Shown here in pieces: positions 11,791 to 22,395 of a DNA stretch of 64,000 nucleotides (the first letter of the stretch is position 1; the number at the start of each line of letters is the position of its first letter). A model generated the notes under the pieces. It searched no databases. It worked only from the letters and a program-made list of their open reading frames with translations, and had not been told where the DNA came from. This stretch comes from Tipula vernalis (lineage: Eukaryota; Arthropoda; Insecta; Diptera; Tipulidae). The stretch spans positions 268,375,315-268,439,314 of the forward strand of contig OY282560.1 in assembly GCA_958295665.1 (NCBI GenBank), in the 5' to 3' direction. Both the position numbers and the translations under genes were made by a program.

Positions 11791-12550
11791 CATCCTAGGG
11801 TCGCGATATATCAACTTTAGTGAACAAAAACTGAAATTTATTAAACGAAAAAAACAATTTTTATAAAAAAATTCGTCGGTTCGAAAGATTATTCGAGGAT
11901 GACAACGAAAGGAGAAATCGTGTAGTGGAAGCCAGAACCAATTATTCTCCTGACTCGGCAGTGATAAAAAATTTTCGTTTGTCACATGAACAAATTGAGC
12001 ACGTATTATTAAAAATAGGAGCAAGTTTCCACTAAGGAAGCGAGCGAAACTACGCGTTCAGCTCTCTACAGCAGCTACTAACAAGACCTTCCTCAATAAC
12101 ATGATGGCGGGAACCGTGTGTTGGCCCGAAAATGTCCAGGATAGAAGTTTCTTGAGATGGGTAGTTTTCCTCAGGCGGCTGGTTGTATCGATGGAACTAT
12201 GATTATTATAGATGCACCTACGGTCAATGGTGAACCGACATGGAAAACATTCACTGAATGCAATTATGGTATGTGGCCCAGACTGCCGCTTTTCTGCAGT
12301 AAATTCAAATTTACTAGGTAGTGCCCATGACAGAGTATTGCGAAATACAAGGCTATTTAGGAATTTTGAGTCTGGTTTTCGTCCGTTCGCCGATGCTGTG
12401 ATTTCCGCTGACAGTGCTTCCCCTTAAAGATTGGCTTATCTCACCAATGCGAAGAAATCCGGATGATGCAATAGAACAAAGATTTAATCGTGCTCATAAG
12501 CGGACGAGACGAATAATGGAAAATTGTTTTGGTTTATGTGTGACTATTGC
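11791..12550 (+). pseudogene. PIF/Harbinger transposase remnant 1
   Basis: Read across several frame changes this is a HARBI1-like transposase. An N-terminal segment (FERLFEDDNERRN, then FRLSHEQIEHVLLKIGA) precedes the catalytic core. The core shows GCIDGTMIIIDAP near 12190 (first acidic residue), ADSASPLKDWLISP near 12405-12450 (second) and RRIMENCFG near 12510 (third). All three acidic positions survive, but the frame is broken several times and the C-terminus after FGLC is missing. Harbinger transposases are nuclear cut-and-paste enzymes that work with a Myb-like partner; no partner gene is seen here. No terminal repeats were found. Confidence 0.75.
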
Positions 12551-12654
12551 AATTTTTGTATAATGTAGTTAAACTCAATTTGTTTGTTAATGGGAATTCT
12601 CAAGTCAAGTATTATCCAACAATTATTTAAAGTTAGAAAAGAGATTTTTGTAGC

Positions 12655-12903
12655 GTTTTTTTATTCGCTCCGGATAGCTGCTATCGAGAGCCGTCATATA
12701 AAAAATGGCTCCCGATAGCGCTCCGTATAAATAGGTAGAGCCAAATATCTTTTATTTTGAAATTTTTGGTAAACAATTGAATTAAAAATGATAGTTTGAT
12801 GTTAAATAAGTTTAGTTTACCAATAAATAGCGCGTCAAATTTAAATTTAGGCGTATAAAAATGACGGCTCTCGATAGCAGCTATCCGGAGCGAATAAAAA
12901 AAC
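12655..12903. mobile_element. Foldback MITE, 249 bp
   Basis: Perfect 43-bp inverted repeats (12655-12697 and 12861-12903) enclose about 160 bp of AT-rich DNA. The core of each arm reads ctccggatagctgctatc. Just inside the left arm (12705-12725) is a shorter, diverged version of the same motif (gctcccgatagcgctccg). There is no coding capacity. Identical arms suggest recent spread or gene conversion. I cannot assign the superfamily, because no clear target duplication borders it. Confidence 0.8.
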
Positions 12904-13149
12904 ATGACTTTTGTTTTAAAAGCAACAAAAAAAAAAGTTTTACAATTGATTCTAGAAACTGAAATAAGAACTCTCAATTGAGAAACGTTTCGCTTCATGT
13001 ATTATATACATGTAAAATTGTTGTTGTTATTAAATTACAAAATACCAATTTTTTAACTGTTTTGCTATATACATAGGTACAAAACCATTGTTTAACATAT
13101 AAAATGTGCGGAAAGCACATTCTTTTGCAAACACTATCACATTTATAGT

Positions 13150-13395
13150 AATTTTGTAGAGATCATTATAACTTATCATACAAATTTGATAATTTGTCAA
13201 TTGATAAGTTATAGACATTCTGATGTGCAATGCTTATCATTTATCATTATCAAAATTTGATAAGTTTTCAAATTGATAAGTGAGTGAGATTTTGTTACTT
13301 TTGGTGAAACACTTATCACTTATCATTATCAAAAAAACTAACTTATGATAAGTAATAAGTGATAAGTAGTTGGTGCAATAGGGCTCTGATCGTTT
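13150..13395. repeat. Cluster of cttatca/tgataag motifs at a transposon end
   Basis: At least eight copies of cttatca or its complement lie within about 220 bp, in both orientations, including the palindromic run around 13338-13368. The cluster ends at ggtgcaatagggctctg (13377-13393), which inverted (cagagccctattgcacc) resembles a hAT or hAT-MITE terminus. Such repeats are typical transposase-binding subterminal repeats. They also match the GATA-factor core. The opposite end of the element was not found. Confidence 0.5.
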
Positions 13396-13414
13396 ACCTT
13401 TTCTATCTGTTGTT

Positions 13415-13662
13415 TTACATGGTTTCGCAATTGATTCCGAACATCTGGAAACATTTTCGGTTGTTCGCTCCTTGATCGCAGACCATGGCTCTAATATTAA
13501 TGCCAAGTTCGTTATACTTTTCCAAATTCTGGCGAACCAGTAGAAATAAATTATCCGAAATAATACTTTTTTCGGATACAAAATAGCTTAAAACGAACTT
13601 CCAATTGGATGATATGCTTCTGATCATTGAAACGGATCAACTTTCCATGTTGATAATTGATT
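13415..13662 (-). pseudogene. P-element (THAP9-like) transposase, catalytic fragment
   Basis: The minus-strand frame contains SNWKFVLSYFV, then LLVRQNLEKYNELGINI and AMVCDQGANNRKCFQMFGI. These fit the RNase H-like catalytic region of P-element and THAP9 transposases, where an aspartate of the CDQG motif is expected. The frame breaks near 13415, where the tgataag-rich transposon end begins, and near 13662, at a long A-run. It is the likely continuation of the N-terminal half at 15622-16684 on the same strand, separated by about 2 kb. Confidence 0.7.
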
Positions 13663-15621
13663 CTAAAAAAAAAAAAAAAAAAAAAAAACACAAATTTACC
13701 GGTGTTTGAGGGTTGGCTCGGGAAGTTTTTCCTTGATTCGTGAATCATAGACCCATTTCAAAATGACATTTACTATCTCATAAACTAAAAGCTAAAATTA
13801 AACAAACAAACGCTCACGAATCACAAAACTAAACAATCAACCCACATTCTTGAAAAAAAAAACATAATATAAAAGTTTGACGTTTTCAAATATAAACACT
13901 CACAAAATGGTAGAGAATGAATGGAAGAGTGTGGCACAGTATACGCTACAATGTATTTTCTATGAAGATGAGAAGGTAGCGTGATAAAAGGTTGATTGGG
14001 GGGAAATGAAGATGGCAGCTAAATCAATAAGGGGAATGCCGAAGAAGCTATAAAAAGGGGTGATGCAGAAGATTCCGGGAGAAAAAAAAGACCGAGAAAC
14101 GGCGAACGGATAGTCAAAAAAAAAAATCTCACGTGATAAAGTGGACAAAAAAAAACCAGAAAAATAAAAAAAGAAAAGCAATAAAAAATTGGGAAGCTTC
14201 AAACATGAAGGTGCGGTAATTCCCTATTGGATTTTAGTGTTTTCTTTTTGTGTGTGGAAAGAACAAGTGAGTGTTGTGAGGATTTATGGGTACGTTGCCT
14301 GGGTGGCGTGTGTAATCCAGAAAAATTGTGGAAATATAAAAATGCCGTGATTAATTGTGCGACCACACAATATAATTCCAATGTGGCCGTATTAATTATA
14401 TTTTTGATGCGATACAATTATATTAATATCTAAATTAATTTCCACCACCACTGGCACGTACACACGATTATTAAATTGATTTTTAATTTATATATTATTT
14501 TGAAATTAAAGAATATTACTGCACCCCTCAGAAAATAAATAATTTTTGATTTTTTTTAATAAAAATTTATTTATTGGACTGACAGCACTAATTTGTGTGT
14601 TTTCACTTGAGCGTCAAAGAAACGATTGTGTTTTTTTTTAATATGACAAATTGTGTGTCTGTAGTTGAGACAGCATGATAAAAACGAAAATGGTACAATC
14701 AAAACAAATTGCTGATTTGCTGTTGTACTGAGGTGTCCAAGATATTTAGTAGAAAGTGGTGAATGTGCGTACTTATACATATGTGGAATGTATTTATTTA
14801 AAGTACGGATTCAAACCACTGTTTAACTGTAAGTCAAAAACTACTCCATAGTTGTCACTACTGAGCTGTAAAAAGGCTATTCAAATACAATTATATTTTC
14901 AGTCGAAATGAGTTCATTTCGAATAATTGTAGGGATAAATGAATGTAATAAATTCATTGCATGAGTGAATCACTACAGATTTGACCAAAAGCAAAGCGTC
15001 GCGAGTAGCCAAATTGATTATATTCGGCGAGGCCCTGCTTCAAAAATCCGTTGTGTCCATGGTGTTTTTTTTCTCTTTTGTTGTGTGTCAAAAATAATTT
15101 ATAAGTGGTCTAACGGGACAATCAAGTAAAAGACGCATAGAAAAAGTCTAAATAAAAAAAAAAAAAACGAAACTCACAAAAGGAACTAACAAACATAAAA
15201 TTAAAGAAAAGAAAAATAAGATCATAATTAAAAACTAAGTGTAAGATTAAGTGTATGGAAAACGAAGGAGCAGTAAAGAGAGCGGATTAGCAGAAGTGAA
15301 GCAATACGCTCTACCGTAACAAGGATTGATATTGGGTGAGCGAAACACGCCACTCACAGTCGCTTCCCATTATTACACCCAGCCCGAGAGTCTCTAGCCA
15401 ACCTAAACAAAAACTAGTCGGGCCCGTGCGCGCAGGCTGGCACCCAATTCGGAAAATATTTAAGTTTACCTGCTAATGGTTCAGAAGCGAAGGCGATACA
15501 ATTTTTTTTTTTAAAAGGAGAAAGGAAACAAGTGAACAGATTTGTAAATAGAAAAATAAAACGGTTTAGTTAAATAAATTAAATAATAACAAATTGTGGA
15601 ATTTTAAGTCGCCTACGTCAC
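13663..15621. other. Unidentified insertion splitting the P element
   Basis: These bases separate two halves of one minus-strand P-type transposase. They start with a run of about 24 A's and include a G+C-richer island at about 15270-15470 (cccagcccgagagtctctag.., ggctggcacccaattcgg). I see no transposase, reverse transcriptase or terminal repeats. The island could be an untranslated leader of an LTR element, but no LTR pair supports that. Confidence 0.4.
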
Positions 15622-16684
15622 ATCATGAAACAGCATATTATTTTGTCTATCTCATTATGTCTGTTGTCTATAAAATCTTCACACATCAGTGTATTTCATC
15701 GAAAATAAAATAGCTTGCTTAGCATCGATGCTCATATTGTCCATTTTATCATTAATTTTAGCGAGAACACTATTATTAAATCTTGGGCTTAGATATTTTA
15801 TTGGCTGCCAGCGTACCAATGATGACTTGCATGGTAAGATGAAATTCAAATTCGCTCGTAAATAATTATATACATTCGTGGAACGATAATAAATATTTTG
15901 AGCAACCATTTTTTGATCTTCTGGCCCCTTTTGGTTTTTTGATCGATTATTTGTCTTTTACAAAAATTTTTAGCGTTCTCGTGAATATCTAATTTACTTA
16001 TATGTTCTTCAATTCTGCATTTTCGAGCAATTGATACCTTCAAATTAGATCTCTTAATCCTCCTTCCAATATTTTTACACCTTCTTTTCAATTCATTTAT
16101 TTGAATATCCTTGAATTGGGTGATTTTCATCAATTTATTATACTTAGTCCTAGTCAAACAATGTTTGCACGTCGATTCGATTTGACATTTATAATTTTTG
16201 GTTTGAGGCTCAGGCAAATATGCAATTTGTGCCAAAGTAAGATCATTGTTATTATTAGTAATTCGAGAGGAAACGTCCAACCACATTTGGGAGGAGCCGG
16301 AACCAAAATCATCACTTAAGTTGGTATTCGTAAGTCGAATTTATTTCATTATCAATTTCTGATAAATTATCGGTAGACAAAATTGTTAGCAATAAATCAT
16401 CGTCAGAATCTTGGTTGAAATGGTCACGCGTTTATATTTAAACATGGTAAATTTAAAGTAGGAACCGCATATTTTTTTATACCAGTTTTCGTAAACCATT
16501 TCTGTTTAAAGTGTTTTTCACATATCTGTATATTTTTTACCGCCAAATTCTTTAAATTACAATTTAAAATCCACTCATTATATTTTTGGTGATGTTTTTG
16601 CAACTTAAATAGTCGAAAGTTTTATCGCCTGGATGAATTGCAGCTTTCTACCGTACATTTAATTCCACTTTTACAAAAACTCAT
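15622..16684 (-). pseudogene. P-element (THAP9-like) transposase, N-terminal half
   Basis: Starts at an ATG at 16684 (minus). The first 85 codons form a THAP zinc finger: CTVESC, an EW-containing middle, CEKHF and the AVPT box (YAVPTLNL). A TAA at 16622-16624 interrupts the finger. An acidic linker follows (about 16320-16420), then a basic coiled-coil-like region (FKDIQINELKRRCKNIGRR; 15846-16286). Next is the P-type N-terminal transposase segment (SIYYRSTNVYNYLR-like, LPCKSSLVRW; 15679-15909), ending around EIDKIICCF at 15622. P transposases use GTP and cut and paste DNA in the nucleus. Two frame changes and at least one stop show the copy is dead. Confidence 0.7.
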
Positions 16685-18305
16685 TTAGTTTTTAAACTTT
16701 TGAACATTAATAAAATTTACGAGAAACTGAAAAAATACTAAAATACTAAAAACACAACTTCTATAACTGTTGGGGCAAATTCCAATAGCGATCAATTCGC
16801 AAGGTTTATATGATTGGAATGCGTATTCCCAAGATTGATGTACGGGAAATATTGTACAAGAATTTTCCGTGACCTTGATTGTTGCACCTTTTAAACTTGT
16901 TTTATTTAATTTAATAATTCACTATTTATTATAAACAAGTACAAATTATATTTTGAATTTATAGTATATAAATATATGGCTAACTCGATACAATGCAAAA
17001 ACGATAATGATTTGTTGTACAAAAACCTATTGCAAAAAAATTTTAATGAACGAGCGATGACATGACGAAATTCGAAGAATTATATTCGACGTTTTTGTAA
17101 TAAAGTTCAAAACCAGGTAGCGCGTCGATCATAATTTTTCGTTACATATTTTCGTTATTTGAGAAAAAGTACACTAGAATTCGTCTACAAGTTTGACGTT
17201 TTGACGTCTTGAATTATGTGGACAAAATATTAATATTTTGATAGAAAGTTTTTAAAGTTAAGTATTTAGTTATAAATTACATTATATAGAATTATTAATA
17301 ATTAATTTGCATTTCAGGGAGGGACAGTACTTTATATAATGCTAATGGGTAACTATAAATTAATTATAATAATTACATTTGTGTTTCTTTTTAATTTTAG
17401 GTTAACAAAAAAATGATTAATGTTTTCAGGAAGAGATTTTATGTTGGTGAGTATTTTTCAGGTATGTGCTCCAACAATAACCTTAGATAGAGTGTTGGTG
17501 TTGCTTACGAAATATTGTTTGACTGATAATGACTACTGAAAGTAGTATTGGTAACTAAATGATGACGGCAACATCGCATATTACTTTACATTTATTTTCA
17601 TACAAACACATATTTACTTTTTATTTGTACACTCCTGACAAAAATATTGTATATGTTCAAATTCATTTTTGAATTTAATAAAAAAATTATAAAGATAATT
17701 TAAATTTAAAAGGTGTCTTGATGTTAAAAATCGAATTGTGCCTTAATATTTTTATATTTAACGTTTAGTAAAGCATTGAAATATGTAGGCTTATTCGTAT
17801 TTTTTAAAACAATGAAATATGCCATTTTTTGGTCTACTAGTGTAATAAAGATAGGTTATATGGTAGATCTTTTTCCCAAGTTCAACAGAAATGTTTATAG
17901 ACATTTTTATTGGTTTTGTTTTTCCTCAAATGTCAAACATTTATCTCGAATCTCGAATATGAAAAATGAAGCACAAACAATTGGCTTATTTTGTTGAAAA
18001 ATTTACAACAACAATTGCACTAGGCAGAGAAATTAAGTAATTAAAAAAATAATTCGAATTATTTAATTCAAACTCGAACAAATAAAAATCGTAAATATTT
18101 GGCAAAAAATAGGAGAATTAACAACATAAAAGGTACAACTTAAATCGAAATAATAATTCTCGACTTATATTCTTGAAAAAACAATAATTCTATTGGTAAC
18201 ATCCATACATTACAATTTTCTCTCAACAAAATATGCTGATTATTGTTGTAATTTATTTTGTTGTTCCAAGAAACAAACCCATAAATAGCTTTCGTTTTAT
18301 TTGAA
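16685..18305. other. Non-coding stretch
   Basis: AT-rich. It should contain the 5' terminus of the P element, but I could not find a matching terminal repeat. A 73-codon frame at 17776-17997 has no recognisable features. Confidence 0.4.
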
Positions 18306-18309
18306 ACTA

Positions 18310-19430
18310 GGGGAGTGATTTTTTGTCAAATGCATACAGCAGGCTTTCGAATTAAATTCAAAAAATAATTAAACAAGATCAATACAATAGCATGCCATGA
18401 AATATCTCGCTCGGAATTGTCATCATTCGCATATCGACGCTTAGTCTATCTAAACGGTCTATTAATTACGTCTTCAACCGGAGTAAAGAAATGGATACCA
18501 CACCAGAGGTAGCCGCACAAGTGGTTGCACTAATTGATGCGGGGCAGAACCAAAGTGAAGTGGCTCGACAACTAAATTTGAGCCGATTCTCCGTTCGTCG
18601 AGTGTGGCAGAGATATCAGAAAACTGGTGACTTCAGAGGGCGACAAGGATCTGGCCGACCTCGTGCTACAGCACAGCGTGATGACCGCTTTTTTGTAACA
18701 ACTTCGTTACGTAATCGTCCTATGAATGCGGTTCAACTGGGACGGCAGCTCCAAGAAGTTCGTGAAGTCCGTAAGTTATTATGGCACCGATGGACGCGGA
18801 AGAGTATACAGAAGACAAGGAGAGCGATATGCACAATGTTGCATCCAAGAACGTGTCTCATATGGCGGTGGATCGTGCATGTTCTGGGGAGGCATATCAC
18901 TAGAGGCGCAGACAGATCTTGTATTCATCACCCGAGCCAATACTGGCGGTCGGTCAAGAGGAATGACTTCTCAACGGTACATTGAGGAAGTACTCGAGGA
19001 GTATGTCGTACCTTTTGCCGGGTTTATTGGTGAACATTTTCTGTTCATGCAGGATAATGCGAGCCCGCATACGGCTGGTGTAGTATAACAGTACCTTCAA
19101 GAGGTGGATGTGCCTGTTATGGAGTGGCCGCAAGCCCGGACCTCAATCCCATCGAACATATATGGGACGAGTTGAAAAGAAGGGTTCGAGCCAGAGATGT
19201 TGCTCCAACGAGTCTCCAGGAGCTGCAACAGGCGATCGTAGAGGAATGGGAGGCGAAATCTGAAGATTTTGTGAAAACTTTGGTGAAATCAATGCTTCAT
19301 CGAATGGAAGCTGTCATTCAGGCCAGAGGAGGGAATACTCGTTATTAATAAAAATATTTTGTCTGATTTCCATGTTTTAATTCGATTTTTACTACTAATT
19401 TTCATGCTGACAAATTCACAAAGACGTATA
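18310..19430 (+). mobile_element. Tc1-like transposon, internally deleted
   Basis: Contains the transposase remnant at 18491-19348. Weak inverted similarity between about 18316-18356 and 19382-19426 (tttgtca..gcat..tcgaattaaa) may be decayed terminal repeats. The exact ends and TA duplications cannot be fixed. Confidence 0.55.
18491..19348 (+). pseudogene. Tc1-like DD34E transposase, first Asp deleted
   Basis: ATG at 18491. Residues 1-90 form the two-part helix-turn-helix DNA-binding domain (AAQVVALIDAGQNQSEVARQ, then RQGSGRPRATAQ). After about 18768 a deletion removes the segment that should carry the first catalytic aspartate. The sequence resumes in another frame at YGTDGRGRVYRRQGERYAQ and SCMFWGGI. 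The second aspartate (FMQDNASPHT) and the glutamate (SPDLNPIEHIWDELK) are intact. A TAA near 19086 and a frame change near 19120 separate them. The end reads RGGNTRY, typical of the family. The protein cannot be active. Confidence 0.85.
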
Positions 19431-22393
19431 CCTCAGATGTTTACCCACTAAAATCAGTTTGATGGCACATATAAATACAAAAAAGGTACCACTGGATAGG
19501 TATTGAAATAGACTTTGAATCTGCATTAAAAAAAATTAAACAAATATTGGATTTTTTTGATATTTTTGCACTTTTGTGGAAAACTGAGCAATGTGCGATT
19601 TTTTTGCACCAAAGTGTATGTACACAACTACCACTATAACCAGTAGTCACTTTGTACGATTAAATTTTGTATAGTTCGTATTGGAATTATGGATGTTTCT
19701 AATAAAAGCAAAATTATGAAGAATGAAAAAATATTTTTCTCTAACAGGGTTTTACAACAATAACAACGAAATGATCTAATTACCTACATCTTTAATAAAA
19801 TTCATGCCGCGATACGAGCAAAACAACAATTTTTTTCAATTTATAAAAGTTGTACACCAACTATAAAAATTTGTTTATATTTTGAATTACATGTATGTAT
19901 GTGTGTATATGTGTGTACAATATGTATATTAGGGGCAACTGTTGGCTTTTATACTGCGGTTTGTTGTATTTTGGCTATTTTAAAATAGATGGTGGTGTTT
20001 TGGGTTACAGGAATAAGCTAAGAAAAAATATTCAAAACATGAAAATGGAACCACTGTCGTGGACCACACATTTGCTCTGAATAATTTATCTCCTTATTCT
20101 TATCTCTGTTTTAACGTTTTACTACTGTTGACACCCAAACTGATTACGACTTCTAGCTGAACCAATATTATTTTATGTTACTTAAATAATTTGTTCAGCG
20201 TATGGTTTTAATGTTAATCATAAAATTGAGAAGTTCAATTCGTATTTAGCTGAATGTGCATGATTTTAGGTTAAATAATTAATTCAGCGTATAAATTTAA
20301 CACGACAACAAAAATTATACAAATTAAAAAATGTCTACTTAGCTGAATGTATATGTTGTAGTTGTAGAAGATTCCAGAATTTCTCGTGTTTCTATCTACG
20401 TTTCAATCAAATCAAGTGTTGTAATCTCCATATTTGTCTCCCGGTTTTCGGCACCACCCATACGGACGAGAGTAAAGCGAAACTCCTACGTAGTAATCTG
20501 TATAATTTTTTTCTTGATAATTTTATTTTAAGACAATATAGAAAAACAGATTAATTTGTTTTGTTGGTAATTGGTGGTATGTTGGTCCAATTTTTTCAGG
20601 ATTTTCGAATAACTCGAATAAAAGTAATTTTTATTCCGTGAATTAATTTTATCGAATATGAATAATGCAAGCTTAAGTAAGTACAAGATATGCGGAATTC
20701 CATACAGACGAATATATTATTTGGACTAAACCAAATTGTTTTTTAATGTTAATATATTGACACAACTTTTTCCCTTATAGTAACAATGATTTTTAATCAT
20801 GCAGAAGATGGACGTATTGCTCTTTAGTCCGTTATTTTTAAACAACTATCATCATCGAAAAATCAATGTACTATAAGATAAATATCAATATATCAATATT
20901 TTCAATCAATTTGCATCAAACAACATCTAATAAAATATACAGAAGAAAACAAAATTGAATATACGGTTATAGCATAAAATAAAAAGTTTTTTAATTCCAC
21001 ACTCAGATTACAAATTTCAACGTCTTTTGTAACATTAAAAAATAATCACGCAACCATGTTGGTCCTTTTACATTTTACAATACACCCGAGCTTGAGATAT
21101 TACGCGATGATTTACAGACAATTAATTTATTTCCTTAGGATCAATTTTTAATTCTTCTATTGATTCAATGGAAAATATTTCCTCCTTTTACAAAAATAAT
21201 TCCTTTCATTAATTCATGTTTGAAAAATAGTTTGAACAGCTTAAAATTTTTGCACGAATTTTTCTTTTGCTTTCGATTATATTCCGTTCTTATTTATTTT
21301 TTATTATTTTAATTTCTTTAAGGGTAAAGATAAAATATATAACATCTTTTGTCTTGCATGTAGAATTGCCATGAAATACTTTTTCAATAGAGAATAAAAG
21401 AATAAAAAACCGAAAAAGATATGAACTGCTTGAAAGAATTACAAAAACAATACAAACTGAACGAGAGATTATACCATGTGTTTTTTGTTGTACATATTCC
21501 GGGGTTTCTATTCGAATAACAAAAAAAAATTACACCGACCGTATTAGCAGTGAAGAATATTTTTTTCGTACGTTTTTAAAAATCAGATATCATGCATAAT
21601 ATTAGATTACATGATATTATGCATATAATTCAAGTCATAAAATACTGTATTATGTACATTAAGAGCAGAGGGAAAAATTTATGTGGAATAATGAAAATAA
21701 AATTTTTATTGCCTTTAGGGATTGTTTGCTTTCCGTTGTTTTCGCTCGATATGAAAACTTTATTTTTCATTTTTAAATCAAAATCAAAAAGGAACAAAAT
21801 AAATAAATAAAAAATAATTTTAGTATTTTGCTGTGTGTAAAAATAATTTTTTGTTTTTCTTTTTTTTTTTTAGTTTGTGATCTAATCAAAAAATAATACC
21901 ATTGGTGTTTTCAATTTTTATTTATTTTTGTTGTTTTCCTTTTAAAGGATGGTTTTGTTGGTTGGTCGATTAAATTCATTCCTCTCCATACATATTATAT
22001 TTATGTATGTACATAATATATAAACATTGCTATAGACTATAATATGTATTTTGGGTCAAAAATAATCTTTTGTTATTGTGTATTTCATCCATTTGGTTAT
22101 TTAAACGGAAAATATAATATTTATGTAATCAAGAAAAAAAAAAATGGAAACCATAAAAGTCTTCTTTACAATTATAAAATTTATTATGTTATGTTTTTTA
22201 TGATACTCATGAGATATTTTTTTTATATTTAAATTTGTATCCATATAAATATGTACAGGCGATCTCCGACTTATACAGTCTGTTCAGTTACAAAGAGTGG
22301 TTTTGGTCACGTGACTTTGGACGGAATGTAATGAAAAACGTCAAAAGAAAGAATGGAATAGATTTTTGACAGCTACAATTTTGCTTTTGTTTA
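19431..22393. other. Non-coding stretch
   Basis: AT-rich, no recognisable gene or element apart from the short tandem repeat at 20153-20355. Small frames at 19895-20080, 21592-21810 and 22044-22232 look like chance. Confidence 0.45.
20153..20355. repeat. Imperfect tandem repeat, period about 94 bp
   Basis: The string tagctgaa recurs at 20153, 20247 and 20340. The intervening sequences share ttaaataat..ttcagcgtat. There are two units plus a start of a third. Confidence 0.6.
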
Positions 22394-22395
22394 TA

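Noticed and set aside
15270..15470. G+C-rich island as a host promoter or LTR leader
   Set aside because: No LTR pair, no recognisable primer site and no coding exon nearby; kept only as part of the unknown insertion.
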